This document shows, one piece after another, positions 34,564 through 43,766 of a stretch of 64,000 bases of DNA. The notes beneath the pieces were generated by a model. The model was not told the DNA's origin and did not search any database. It saw nothing but the letters and a program-made list of their open reading frames with translations. A program made the position numbers and the translations under genes. Every line of letters starts with the position of its first letter. Positions within the stretch are counted from its first letter, which is position 1. The stretch spans positions 93,905-157,904 of the forward strand of contig NZ_JACBGI020000004.1 of assembly GCF_013391765.2 (NCBI RefSeq), written 5' to 3'. Origin of the DNA: Thiomicrorhabdus heinhorstiae (GTDB lineage: Bacteria; Pseudomonadota; Gammaproteobacteria; Thiomicrospirales; Thiomicrospiraceae).

Positions 34564-36597
34564 TCAGTTTTTCTTTAAAAAGGATTTCAGGTTGGCTAGG
34601 TGGGCATTGCCGTGCTCGAGCTTCTCTTCTTTGCTTAACTCGACACCGGGTTTGCCTTCCCACTTTAAGGCTTCTTCCGGCAGTTCGTCCAGAAATCGGC
34701 TCGGTTCGCAGGCGGTCTCTTCGCCGTATTTTTTACGCTTATTGGCATAGGTCATAGTCAAGGAACGCTGAGCACGGGTAATGCCGACATATGCCAGCCG
34801 TCGTTCTTCTTCCAAGCCGGGTGATTCAAGATTCTGCTTGTGCGGCAGCAGTTCTTCTTCCATGCCGATCAGGAAGACGTGCGGAAACTCCAGTCCTTTG
34901 GAAGCGTGCAACGTCATCAGGCTGATCATGTCGTGCTCTTTGTCGGCCTCGTTACGCTCCATCATATCCATCAGCATCATGTGAGTGACGATGGTTTCCA
35001 GACGTTTTTCCTCGTTGTCTTCTTCAAGTGCTTTGGCGACAATGCGTTCGATCCACAAGATAAGTTCGCGTACATTGTTAATGCGGCGTTCGGCGGTTTT
35101 TGGGTTGCTGGCGGTTTCATGCAGCCAGTTGTCGTATTCGATCTCTTCGATAATGCGGCGGATTAAAGAGACGACCTCTTCACCCTCGGCAGCGTCGGCA
35201 TCTTGAATCCAGCCGAGGAGTTGCTGGCCGAAGAACTGTACGCGCTTTAGGGCTTTGTCGCTAAGGATGCTGGTCAAACCGAATTCCTGGGTAGCGTCGA
35301 ACAGACTGATGCCTCGACCGGTTGCGTAGGTGGCGAGCTTTTCCAAAGTCGAAGCGCCGATTTCTCGACGCGGCGTATTGACGACGCGCAGGAAGGCGGC
35401 ATCGTCGTCCGGATTGACGATAAGACGCAGATAACTCATAACGTCTTTGATTTCGGCATGGTCGAAAAACGACTTTCCGCCGGAAATGACATATGGCAGG
35501 TTCTGCTCGCGCAGGGCGCGCTCGATCAGGCGAGCCTGATGGTTACCGCGATACAGAATCGCATAGTCGCGGTTTTTGGTGTGGTGTTTGAATTTGTGGA
35601 CGATGATTTCCGACACCACGCGCTCGGCTTCCTGATTTTCGTTGGCGCAGGCAATAACGCGCAGCGGGTCGCCGAGTCCCATTTCACTCCACAGAGTCTT
35701 TTCGAAAACGTGCGGGTTGTTGGCGATCAGCTGGTTGGCCGATTGCAGAATGCGATTGCTGGAGCGGTAGTTCTGTTCCAGTTTGATCAGTTTCAGGGCC
35801 GGGAAGTCCTCTTTTAACAGAGCCAGGTTTTCCGGCTGGGCGCCGCGCCAGGCATAAATCGACTGATCGTCGTCGCCGACCACGGTAAAGCGCGCCTGAA
35901 CGCCGACCAGTAATTTCACCAGCGCATACTGTGAGGCGTTGGTATCCTGATACTCGTCGACCAGCAGATAGCGGACGCGGTTTTGCCAAGACTCGAGAAT
36001 CTGTGGGTTTTCCTGAAACAGGCGAACCGGCAGGCCGATCAGGTCGTCGAAATCGACGGCGTTATAGGCGTGCAGCTGTTTCTGATACGCCTGATAGAGA
36101 ATTGCCCGTGCCTGTTGCTGCTGATCTTCGGCTTCCTGAATCGCCTGTTCGGGAGAGATATGGCCGTTTTTCCAGTTGGAAATGTCCCACTGAACGCCGT
36201 CAAGCACTTCCGGATCGAGCGTCTGTTTCTGCATTAACTCTTTCAGAATCTGTCCGCTGTCGGCGGCATCCATAATCGTGAAGTTGGCTTTGTAACCGAG
36301 TGCTTTGTATTCGCGGCGCAAAATATTCAAACCAAGGTTGTGAAAGGTCGAAACGTTCAACCCTTTGGTGTTTTCGTCCTTCAACAGCTTGGTGACACGT
36401 TCCTTCATCTCCTTGGCGGATTTATTGGTGAAGGTCACGGCATAGATGTTATGCGGTTTGACGTCGCAACGGCGGATCAGATAGGCGATTTTTTCGGTAA
36501 TAACACGGGTTTTGCCCGAACCTGCACCGGCCAGAACCAGCGCCGGGGTATCGATATGGGTGACAGCTTCGTATTGTCGTTCGTTCAGACTATGCAT
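34564..36597 (-). CDS. rep: ATP-dependent DNA helicase Rep
   Basis: 677 residues, the normal Rep length. Superfamily 1A motifs are intact: Q motif and Walker A (LNERQYEAV, AGAGSGKTRVI), motif II (LLVDEYQDTN), motif III (VVGDDDQSIYAWRGA), motif IV (LEQNYRSSNRILQ) and motif VI (AYVGITRAQRSL). Rep is a 3'-5' helicase that clears proteins ahead of replication forks. It is divergent from the methyltransferase gene at 36681, with only 83 bp between them. Confidence 0.95.
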   Translation of the reverse strand: MHSLNERQYEAVTHIDTPALVLAGAGSGKTRVITEKIAYLIRRCDVKPHNIYAVTFTNKSAKEMKERVTKLLKDENTKGLNVSTFHNLGLNILRREYKALGYKANFTIMDAADSGQILKELMQKQTLDPEVLDGVQWDISNWKNGHISPEQAIQEAEDQQQQARAILYQAYQKQLHAYNAVDFDDLIGLPVRLFQENPQILESWQNRVRYLLVDEYQDTNASQYALVKLLVGVQARFTVVGDDDQSIYAWRGAQPENLALLKEDFPALKLIKLEQNYRSSNRILQSANQLIANNPHVFEKTLWSEMGLGDPLRVIACANENQEAERVVSEIIVHKFKHHTKNRDYAILYRGNHQARLIERALREQNLPYVISGGKSFFDHAEIKDVMSYLRLIVNPDDDAAFLRVVNTPRREIGASTLEKLATYATGRGISLFDATQEFGLTSILSDKALKRVQFFGQQLLGWIQDADAAEGEEVVSLIRRIIEEIEYDNWLHETASNPKTAERRINNVRELILWIERIVAKALEEDNEEKRLETIVTHMMLMDMMERNEADKEHDMISLMTLHASKGLEFPHVFLIGMEEELLPHKQNLESPGLEEERRLAYVGITRAQRSLTMTYANKRKKYGEETACEPSRFLDELPEEALKWEGKPGVELSKEEKLEHGNAHLANLKSFLKKN

Positions 36598-36680
36598 CGG
36601 GCAGGATTCGCTTTAAACATTCGCTCGGTTAAAAGGGTACAATATGATAATTCATCTTAAGCGTTCTGTGGATAAAGACA

Positions 36681-37319
36681 TTGACGCAAACAGGAAGAAT
36701 CTTTTCTAAAAACGATAATTGGAATCCGAAAAAAGTGGCCGACATCGAGACCTTAAAAAAAGACCTGCATATCGACGCCCATCTAATGGGTAAAAACCTG
36801 CAATTTGCAACGACGTGGGGAATTTTCAGCCCTCGCGAAATCGATTCGGGGACTGACCTGTTTTTAAGGCATCTGGATATTAAAGAAGACGAAATCGCTC
36901 TGGATGTCGGCTGCGGTTACGGTCCGATCGGTCTGGCGATTGCCGCTAATGCACCGGCCGGGCAAGTGCATATGGTCGACAAGGACTTTGTGGCTGTCGA
37001 TTACGCCAATAAAAACGCGCAATTGAATGGTTTAACAAATGCCAAAGCCTATCTGTCTAACGGTTTGAGTGCCGTCCCGAAAGAGATTCAGTTTACCACT
37101 GTGGTATCGAATATTCCCGCTAAAGTCGGTAAAGAGATGTTGAGCATTCTGCTACACGATATTCACCGGCAATTGGTTCCGGGTGGACAGTTGGTGGTGG
37201 TAACCATTAACGGTTTGCGCCAGTATATGAAACGTAATTTTACCGAAGTGTTCGGGAATTATGAAAAAGTGAAACAGGGTAAGGATTACACTATTTCCAG
37301 ATGTGTTAAAGAGTCTTAA
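36681..37319 (+). CDS. Class I SAM-dependent methyltransferase (RsmC/YbxB-like)
   Basis: 212 residues. SAM-binding motif I is ALDVGCGYGPIGLAIA and motif II ends in HMVDKD. The substrate-amine motif, usually NPP in the RsmC branch, reads SNIPAK. An upstream segment GIFSPREIDSGTDLFLRHL matches the RsmC/YbxB family (small-domain rRNA guanine methyltransferases). The only good in-frame start is the TTG at 36681. The gene is followed within 14 bp by the Tim44-like gene. The rRNA or other target is not certain. Confidence 0.75.
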   Translation: MTQTGRIFSKNDNWNPKKVADIETLKKDLHIDAHLMGKNLQFATTWGIFSPREIDSGTDLFLRHLDIKEDEIALDVGCGYGPIGLAIAANAPAGQVHMVDKDFVAVDYANKNAQLNGLTNAKAYLSNGLSAVPKEIQFTTVVSNIPAKVGKEMLSILLHDIHRQLVPGGQLVVVTINGLRQYMKRNFTEVFGNYEKVKQGKDYTISRCVKES

Positions 37320-37332
37320 AGGAGAGACCACT

Positions 37333-38259
37333 GTGAAAAAGATTTTAGCGCCGGGCTTTACATTACTTTTGAGTGTATTTTTTGTGCTGTTCAGTTTATC
37401 GCAAACTGCACAGGCTAAACGTCTTGGAGGCGGCAGTTTCGGGTATACCAAGCCGGTTACACAGAAAACCCAGCCTGCTCCAACGCAAAAGCAGACTGTC
37501 GATTCTTCCAAAACGACCGCTTCAACCGCTACTACGACTAAAACCAGCGGAGCGTCTAGATGGTTAGGGCCGCTTGCGGGATTGGCGGCTGGTGGTTTAC
37601 TAGCAGCTATGTTGTTCGGAGACGGTTTTGAGGGTCTGCAATTTTTGGATATTTTGTTGTTTGCTCTGATTGCTTTCATGCTGTTTAAGCTGTTTGCCTC
37701 GAGAAAATCACAAAGTGAATCGCTGGTGACCGAGGCTTACCGTCGACCACAGCAACCGGTTTCATCGCAACCGGTAAACGAATATTTCCGTGATTCGACT
37801 CCGGCTTATAATCCGCATGCAGAAGGGTCGATCATCGGATCCGGGCTGGGAGAGATGCCGAGCCAGGATGCGGTCAGCATCGAACGTATTCCGGGTTGGT
37901 TTGACGAACACGCTTTTTTACAGGGTTCAAAGCAGCATTTTGCGGTTCTGCAGCATGCGTGGGATGAAGGGGATTTATCCTTATTGCGCGACTATTGTAC
38001 CGATGAACTCTATGCCGAGCTACAGGCGGAATTGACGCGATCAGGCGTTAATGAATTTGCAACTAAGATCGATACGTTGCATGCGGAAATTATCGAAACC
38101 GCTCAGGATGGCGACTATTTTATTGTCAGTGTCCGTTTTAACGGCTTTATTGCCGAAGACGGTGGCGAAGCACATGCCTTTAACGATGTTTGGCATATTC
38201 GTCGCTTGGTTGAGGGCGAAGGAAACTGGCAGTTGGCAGGGATTCAACCGGGTCATTGA
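37333..38259 (+). CDS. Tim44-like domain protein with signal peptide
   Basis: 308 residues from the GTG at 37333, which follows AAAGGAGAG at good distance; a farther GTG at 37303 lies inside the previous gene. It has a signal peptide (LLLSVFFVLFSLSQTAQA), a Gly/Ser/Thr-rich stretch and a transmembrane segment (LAGLAAGGLLAAMLFG). The C-terminal domain is Tim44-like (GWFDEHAFLQGSKQHFAVLQ ... FNDVWHIRRL). In bacteria such proteins occur near membranes or the periplasm with unknown function; no import role should be assumed. Confidence 0.82.
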   Translation: MKKILAPGFTLLLSVFFVLFSLSQTAQAKRLGGGSFGYTKPVTQKTQPAPTQKQTVDSSKTTASTATTTKTSGASRWLGPLAGLAAGGLLAAMLFGDGFEGLQFLDILLFALIAFMLFKLFASRKSQSESLVTEAYRRPQQPVSSQPVNEYFRDSTPAYNPHAEGSIIGSGLGEMPSQDAVSIERIPGWFDEHAFLQGSKQHFAVLQHAWDEGDLSLLRDYCTDELYAELQAELTRSGVNEFATKIDTLHAEIIETAQDGDYFIVSVRFNGFIAEDGGEAHAFNDVWHIRRLVEGEGNWQLAGIQPGH

Positions 38260-38310
38260 TTAGGTTACCTGTCAGCTGACATTGGATAACGCGAGCGAAG
38301 AGGGGCATTT

Positions 38311-38769
38311 ATGACGAATTCTTATGTGTTGAGAAATATTGTTTTCGGAGTTTTGGCTCTGTTGGTCATGTTTGTTTCCGGATGCAGTAAAGAGCCGATT
38401 AAATTGACCAGTGCCTCGATCGTTACCGACTTGGATAAAGGTTCCGGCAATTTTGACCGGGTTTTGAAAATTTGCTTCGATAAACCGCTGAAATCGGACT
38501 ACTATCACAAGATTGTGATAGTAACGAATGATAACTTTAAATTCAGTGGTGAAGGTGTTCTGCGGCCTTTAGCTTCGGCGCCGGACAGTCTGTGCCACCT
38601 GCGTAATATCTATCTGTATATCAATAAGTCGTCACCGGTTGATGCTCGTCAGCTCATCAAGGACTTTATTGTGCCGGGTAACGTTAAACAGCTGCTGGTT
38701 CAGGTGTATAACCAGGAACCGGAAGGTAAAGAGTTGCCGATCAGCGAGCGGGTGTTTAACGATCTGTAA
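38311..38769 (+). CDS. Small lipoprotein of unknown function
   Basis: 152 residues with a lipobox (LVMFVSGC) after a hydrophobic N-terminus, so it is expected to be lipid-anchored. The mature part shows nothing I recognise. It has a Lys/Asp-rich opening and ends NQEPEGKELPISERVFNDL. It lies between the Tim44-like gene and truD on the same strand. Codon use looks like its neighbours. Confidence 0.65.
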   Translation: MTNSYVLRNIVFGVLALLVMFVSGCSKEPIKLTSASIVTDLDKGSGNFDRVLKICFDKPLKSDYYHKIVIVTNDNFKFSGEGVLRPLASAPDSLCHLRNIYLYINKSSPVDARQLIKDFIVPGNVKQLLVQVYNQEPEGKELPISERVFNDL

Positions 38770-38844
38770 ATTTAAGCGCTTGCGGCCTGTCGGGTCGCAG
38801 GCATCTTTTCTTTTGATCCTTCATTCTCAGTAACAGGAATTTCT

Positions 38845-39945
38845 ATGCATGATGCAGATTGGCATCGCGTCGATTTTGGCCGTCTGGCGTTTGCTTGGGG
38901 GCGACCTGCCGCCAGTGCCTATTTAAAGTGGTTGCCGCAAGATTTTGTCGTTGAAGAACAGATTGCCTTTGAGCTGAGTGGCGAAGGAGAGCATCTATGG
39001 TGCTGGGTGGAAAAAATCGGTCAAAACAGCGATTGGGTAGCGGCAAAATTGGCCGAGTGGGCAGGAATTTCCAAACGAAATGTTGGCATGGCTGGACAGA
39101 AAGATCGGCATGCGGTGACCCGTCAGTGGTTCAGTCTGAATCTGGCCGGCCGTGACAACCCAGAGCGTTCCCTTTTCGATGTTGAAGGGGTGAAAATTCT
39201 ACAGATGCAGCGTCACCAGCGTAAATTGCAAAAAGGTGCTTTAAAAGGCAATCGTTTCAGTTTACGGTTGCGGGCTTTTGACGGTGAGAAGGACGAGGTC
39301 GAAGCGCTCTTGCAAACGATTCGCCGACAGGGCGTGCCGAATTATTTCGGTGAGCAGCGCTTCGGGCATGCCGGAAAAAATCTGCTTCAAGCCGAGAAGA
39401 TGCTGGCCGGTAAACGGATGCGGCTTTCGCCGAATCAGAAAAGCCTCTATCTCTCTTCACTGCGTTCCTGGATGTTCAATGTTTATTTGAGTCAAAGGGT
39501 CTCGGCGGGGAATTGGAATCGCTTGCTTGTCGGAGATAAATTGCAGTTGCAAGGCTCGCAACGCTGGTTTGCCGATGACGGTTCCGAGGACCTTGAGCAG
39601 CGGGTCATTGATCTGGATCTGCATCCGACCGGGCCTTTGTATGGTGACGAACTCATTTCAGGAGATACTCCGGCAGAAGAACTGGAAATGCAGGTTGCCG
39701 AGATCTTTAGCGATTGGATTGAAGGTTTAAAAAAATGGCGTCTGAAATCCGATCGACGTGCATTGCGTTTATGGCCGGACGATTTGCAATATCGTTGGCT
39801 GGATGGCGAAGCGCTTGAAGGTTTGAGTTTTGAAGAGGGGCAGCAATCTGTGCTGGAAGTCAGTTTCATCTTGCCGGCCGGCAGTTTCGCGACCATGCTG
39901 GTACGGGAGATGGTGAATCTGAAAGCCGTTCAGAGAACGGCTTAG
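38845..39945 (+). CDS. truD: tRNA pseudouridine(13) synthase TruD
   Basis: 366 residues. The catalytic Asp is D87 in GMAGQKDRHAVT, the TruD motif (pseudouridine synthase family TruD). A second family motif, RRQGVPNYFGEQRFGH, is also present, and the TRUD insertion follows. It converts U13 in tRNA-Glu to pseudouridine. Length is normal. It converges with hisI and the end of its frame contains a short hairpin. Confidence 0.94.
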   Translation: MHDADWHRVDFGRLAFAWGRPAASAYLKWLPQDFVVEEQIAFELSGEGEHLWCWVEKIGQNSDWVAAKLAEWAGISKRNVGMAGQKDRHAVTRQWFSLNLAGRDNPERSLFDVEGVKILQMQRHQRKLQKGALKGNRFSLRLRAFDGEKDEVEALLQTIRRQGVPNYFGEQRFGHAGKNLLQAEKMLAGKRMRLSPNQKSLYLSSLRSWMFNVYLSQRVSAGNWNRLLVGDKLQLQGSQRWFADDGSEDLEQRVIDLDLHPTGPLYGDELISGDTPAEELEMQVAEIFSDWIEGLKKWRLKSDRRALRLWPDDLQYRWLDGEALEGLSFEEGQQSVLEVSFILPAGSFATMLVREMVNLKAVQRTA

Positions 39946-39960
39946 GATTTAGTATTCTTT
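39924..39960 (+). terminator. Weak candidate terminator at the end of truD
   Basis: AGCCGTT (39924-39930) pairs with AACGGCT (39936-39942) around a 5-nt loop and overlaps the truD stop. It is followed by a T-rich, not uniform, run. It may serve both truD and the convergent hisI. Confidence 0.35.
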
Positions 39961-39973
39961 GAAGTGAAGCAGG

Positions 39974-40414
39974 TTACTTTTTATACAGGGTTGCCGGATC
40001 GATCAGCGGGTCGCTGGTAATTTCGGCATGGTCTTTATCGACCAGAGTATAGAAACAGCTGCGACGTCCGGTGTGACAGGCTGGGCCGGTCTGGTCGACA
40101 AGCATAAGGATTGCGTCGCCGTCGCAGTCGAAACGCAGCTCTTTCAGGGTTTGAATCTGTCCAGACTCTTCGCCTTTGCGCCAGTAGTTTTGTCGTGAGC
40201 GCGACCAGTAACAGACGCGGCCGGTTTCCAGTGTTTCCTGGAGAGATTTCTCGTTCATCCACGCCATCATCAAGACTTCTTTACTGTCGTATTGCTGGGC
40301 GATGGCCGGAATCAGGCCGTCGGCATCGAATTTGATCTGCGATTTCAGATCCTGCCAGTCGTAACGATCGCCGGAAGCGCTTTTTTCCAACTGTTTAAAG
40401 GTGATTTCACTCAT
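39974..40414 (-). CDS. hisI: Phosphoribosyl-AMP cyclohydrolase
   Basis: 146 residues. It carries the cyclohydrolase signature: metal-binding Asp residues in LRFDCDGDAILMLVDQ and Cys/His ligands in GPACHTGRRSCFY. It opens the purine ring in step 3 of histidine biosynthesis. It is the free-standing form, not fused to HisE, and no other his gene lies nearby. It is 9 bp downstream of the exonuclease gene, so the two are probably co-transcribed. Confidence 0.95.
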   Translation of the reverse strand: MSEITFKQLEKSASGDRYDWQDLKSQIKFDADGLIPAIAQQYDSKEVLMMAWMNEKSLQETLETGRVCYWSRSRQNYWRKGEESGQIQTLKELRFDCDGDAILMLVDQTGPACHTGRRSCFYTLVDKDHAEITSDPLIDPATLYKK

Positions 40415-40423
40415 GCCGGCTCC

Positions 40424-41503
40424 TTATTTGCGCTTGGCATTGGCAAATGCGGCAGCAAACAGGTTGTTGGTGATCTGCTCTTTCTTGGCAGCCGACTTTT
40501 TCTTTTCCTGAATCTGCGATTGTTTGCCGAGTTGCAGCATTTCGTTAAACAGATCGACGGTCGCTTGTGCATCGGCCAAAGCGTCGTGAGCGTCGCCCGG
40601 GAATGGTTTTTTCAGAATGCGGGCATAGGCATCGGTTAACTTTGGTGTTTTGTAGAACCAGTACATGCGTTCACTGTGCCAGCGCAGAGCGCCGATCAGA
40701 TCTTTGCTTAACTCGGCGACATCCAGCCACTTGTTGTAATCCAGCTCGAAACGCAGCATTTTCTTTTCGGCACTTTTTTCCAGGTACATGAAATCACTTT
40801 CCGTGCTGTAAGCCAGTACATAGTCTGCATCGCGCAGGCAGTCGTGGATTTCATCCCAGGCTTGCGCCAGACTCGGTTCGTTCTGAACCATTTCGGTGGT
40901 GATATTGTGTTTTTCGTTTTCCGGAATGTCATATCCCGGGTTGATTAGCTGATTGAACAACGGCTTTCCGTGACCGTCGCAGGCGGAAAGCTGAATAATA
41001 TCTGCTTCGGGATCGGTAGAGATATTGGTCGCTTCAATATCGATACAGACGACTTTTTTGCCTTTTAATTCGTCGGAATGCTTTTTGAGTTTGTAGAGAG
41101 CATCGTTGCGTCTTTCACGGATCAGGTCGATGACCTCAGACTGGCAGAACTCTTTCAGTAGCTCTTCAAGCTTTTTACGCAAGCGTTTTTCGGATTGTTT
41201 CAAGGATTGACGGACTAAGTCGTCTTCCGAGCAACGCTCGATAAATTCCGCCAATTTCAGCGTTTCTTCTTCAACGATCAGCTGTTCCAGCAGGGCGTCG
41301 ACCAGTTTAGGTACTTTGAAGTCATAATCTTCCAAAGGCGGAATTATGACCTGTGCATTGAGCAATGAGGTTTCGCCCTTGGCCGGAGAGGCCATAACTT
41401 CTACACCCTTGATCTGCAGGCCGTCGGAAGCGGCGACTGCGACCAAATACTCTTTAAGGGGTTGATTGCGTTTATCGATGAGGATTAGTTGTGCATTGCT
41501 CAT
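40424..41503 (-). CDS. DnaQ/RNase T-like 3'-5' exonuclease domain protein
   Basis: 359 residues from the ATG at 41503; an upstream in-frame extension to 41704 would run across non-coding sequence. The first 60 residues are an unrecognised domain and the middle is helix-rich and charged (about 70-170). The C-terminal half is a DEDD exonuclease: VVCIDIEATN with the first Asp and Glu, and HDALADAQATVDLF with the later His/Asp ligands. Whether it acts on DNA or RNA is not decided by the sequence. Confidence 0.8.
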   Translation of the reverse strand: MSNAQLILIDKRNQPLKEYLVAVAASDGLQIKGVEVMASPAKGETSLLNAQVIIPPLEDYDFKVPKLVDALLEQLIVEEETLKLAEFIERCSEDDLVRQSLKQSEKRLRKKLEELLKEFCQSEVIDLIRERRNDALYKLKKHSDELKGKKVVCIDIEATNISTDPEADIIQLSACDGHGKPLFNQLINPGYDIPENEKHNITTEMVQNEPSLAQAWDEIHDCLRDADYVLAYSTESDFMYLEKSAEKKMLRFELDYNKWLDVAELSKDLIGALRWHSERMYWFYKTPKLTDAYARILKKPFPGDAHDALADAQATVDLFNEMLQLGKQSQIQEKKKSAAKKEQITNNLFAAAFANAKRK

Positions 41504-41700
41504 GGTTATAAATTCTATTTTTTGAAACAAAGGTGCCTGTTTTCCCGGCAAAGTGACAGCTATTTTAACAGTTGCAATTTCGATTGCGAGCAGGAATTCG
41601 CTTGCGGATGGAAGTCGCATCGGCCGAAAGGAAAATCGGCCATAGCAATTTTGACGGGAATTTGGATTGAGGGTGGTTAAATATTTATTGTTTGCCAGCT

Positions 41701-42594
41701 TCAAGCCGGTGATTGTACGGTCTCTTCTTCGGAAGAGGTATTCTCTTGGTCGGCCTGTTGGTGACCGATATCGACCCAGCGGATCAAATGAATTTTGCCT
41801 TCGAAATCTTCGGCCAGTGCCGTACAGGATTCAACCCAGTCGCCACAGTTGTAGTAGATGATGTTTTCATGGATGTCGCGGATTTCCGGGTGGTGAATGT
41901 GTCCGCAGACAACGCCATCCATGCCTTTCTGCACGGCGCTTTTAGCAACGGCTTCTTCGAAATCGGAAATGAAATTTACCGCGCGTTTGACTTTGTGTTT
42001 CAGATAGGCGGAAAGCGACCAGTAACCGAAACCGAATTTGCGCCGCGCCTGGTTGTACCAGCGGTTAAGGTGCAACATCGATTCGTACATGACGTCACCA
42101 CAATATGCCAGCCAGCGGTGACATTGAATCACGCCGTCGAACTGATCGCCGTGGATGCACCAGAGTTTGCGTCCGTCGGCGGTAATGTGCAGATATTCGT
42201 CAACCAGATGGATATTACCGAAATCGATTCCCGAGTAGCGGCGCAGCATGTCGTCGTGGTTACCGGTGATATAGATGACTTTGGTGCCGCGTTTGGCACG
42301 GGTCAGGATACGGCGGATAACGTTGGTATGTTCTTGCGGCCAGAACACTTTTTTGCGCATTTTCCAGCCGTCGAGAATATCGCCGACCATGATCAGAGTC
42401 TCGCAATCGTTGTGCTTGAGGAAGTCGCTTAAAAATTCCGCTTTACAGCCTTTGGAACCGAGATGGCTGTCGGAAAACCAGATGGTTCTGTAGCGGGTGA
42501 CTTTATGATGATCCGCTTCCATTGCGAAGTTGCCGCCGGCGATTTCGTCCTCAAGTTGATTGAAAAACGGCGCTTGCTCGATGAGTTTGTTCAT
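41701..42594 (-). CDS. PlcP-like metallophosphoesterase (UDP-2,3-diacylglucosamine diphosphatase-like)
   Basis: 297 residues from the ATG at 42594. A longer frame to 42807 exists but would overlap the upstream GNAT gene by 180 bp. The dinuclear calcineurin-type metal site is complete: DSHLG (D42, H44), GDILDGW (D71), GNHDD (111-115), CIHGDQFD (H149) and GHIHHPEIR. This fold covers LpxH-like enzymes and the phospholipase C PlcP, which many marine bacteria use to remove phosphate from lipid head groups under phosphate stress. Its place beside a DUF3419 gene favours the PlcP reading; that is inference. Confidence 0.82.
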   Translation of the reverse strand: MNKLIEQAPFFNQLEDEIAGGNFAMEADHHKVTRYRTIWFSDSHLGSKGCKAEFLSDFLKHNDCETLIMVGDILDGWKMRKKVFWPQEHTNVIRRILTRAKRGTKVIYITGNHDDMLRRYSGIDFGNIHLVDEYLHITADGRKLWCIHGDQFDGVIQCHRWLAYCGDVMYESMLHLNRWYNQARRKFGFGYWSLSAYLKHKVKRAVNFISDFEEAVAKSAVQKGMDGVVCGHIHHPEIRDIHENIIYYNCGDWVESCTALAEDFEGKIHLIRWVDIGHQQADQENTSSEEETVQSPA

Positions 42595-42626
42595 AGGTGA
42601 TGTCTTCCCCGGTGGAGTTGATTCGC

Positions 42627-43763
42627 TTAAAGTTCGTATTTTTGTAGAAAGCCGGGCCCGAAGCGATTTAACAGTCGGGCAAAGTTGCCTAAAATCAGAC
42701 GTTGTTTTAACGGCAAATGGCGCACATACAGAGCGGTATATTCCACCTCGGCGACGCCACCGCGCTGGCGTTTGAAGTGGCTGGCGCCGGAGCTTAGATT
42801 GAGGCATTGATTGCGCTCGTAGCAGACTTTCAGGAGTTGGGCCATAACCAGGCGATACAGGCCGAGTGATTTTGGAAGGTCGGTGTCATAGCCGACAATC
42901 GGAGCTGTGACGATATCGTGCTGGGTGAAAATTCCCACGGTGGCAACAATCCGTCCTTCGGCATCGCGGAAACTGAAGAATTCGACCAGCTTGTGGCGAT
43001 GCAGGCAGGATAGATACTCTTCGCTGAACTGCGGGTTGTATTTGGAATGTTTTTCAATGAACAGTTTCTCAAAACACTTGGCAATGTCGGCGAAGTCTTC
43101 GTGTTTGTGTTCTTTTGGCGTAACCAGTTGAAGTTCTGTTTTGCGCAGCAGACGCTGGTCGTTTTTGACATTGTTGCGTTTCCACCACTCACGTTCGCCG
43201 TTTGGGAAAAGATAGACTTGGCGGGCCGGCATTAACAGCCAGCCGTTATTTTTGAGAGCGGCGATCGTTTCGGCGTCGGTGTGGGTGTTCAGCGAGCGGA
43301 TGGTCAGACTGTGGTGCGGATTGGCCAGAGCCAGTCGTCGGGTTTCGGCGCGAACGTCGCAGGCCGACAGATCCGGAACCACATTGGTGGAAAACAGCCA
43401 GTTGTTGATGGAAAGTGTGCGATTGATTTTGCCCCACTTTAATAAAACCGAGGCTTGCCAGATGATACCCTTGAGGATTCTTTGCAGCAGCGGGTTTTCT
43501 AATAAACCCAGTTCGTCACGCGCGTAGTCGATATAGGCGTTGTATAGAGAACAGACATAGCTGTTGTGGTATTCGTCTTCGTTACGGGTGGCCGGCAAAC
43601 TGTGATTGGCGAACTCGACTGTTTCCAACTCGGTTGTGACGTTTTGAATTCCCTGATTCAGCTCCTGCATCGATTGCAGGGCGAAAACGAACCGCTGTGT
43701 ACTCGAAGTGGTAAACAGTTCGGGATTAACGCCGAAAGAGTCGTAACGGTAGTCGTGGAACAT
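42627..43763 (-). CDS. GNAT-like acyltransferase family protein
   Basis: 378 residues. The N-terminal half is not recognisable. The C-terminal half resembles a GNAT or peptidoglycan-bridge-type acyltransferase: LPARQVYLFPNGEREWWKR-like segment, EFFSFRDAEGRIVATVGIF, then GLYRLVMAQLLKVCYERN. It lies 4 bp downstream of the DUF3419 gene and 32 bp before the PlcP-like gene, and all three are on the same strand. Co-function in a lipid or cell-envelope modification is inferred; the acceptor substrate is unknown. Confidence 0.65.
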   Translation of the reverse strand: MFHDYRYDSFGVNPELFTTSSTQRFVFALQSMQELNQGIQNVTTELETVEFANHSLPATRNEDEYHNSYVCSLYNAYIDYARDELGLLENPLLQRILKGIIWQASVLLKWGKINRTLSINNWLFSTNVVPDLSACDVRAETRRLALANPHHSLTIRSLNTHTDAETIAALKNNGWLLMPARQVYLFPNGEREWWKRNNVKNDQRLLRKTELQLVTPKEHKHEDFADIAKCFEKLFIEKHSKYNPQFSEEYLSCLHRHKLVEFFSFRDAEGRIVATVGIFTQHDIVTAPIVGYDTDLPKSLGLYRLVMAQLLKVCYERNQCLNLSSGASHFKRQRGGVAEVEYTALYVRHLPLKQRLILGNFARLLNRFGPGFLQKYEL

Positions 43764-43766
43764 CCA

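Noticed and set aside
41504..41704. N-terminal extension of the exonuclease gene to 41704
   Set aside because: The extra residues are not conserved in style and would cross a likely promoter region; the ATG at 41503 is a better start.
42595..42807. N-terminal extension of the PlcP-like gene to 42807
   Set aside because: It would overlap the GNAT gene by 180 bp on the same strand and is rich in Arg, unlike the real protein.
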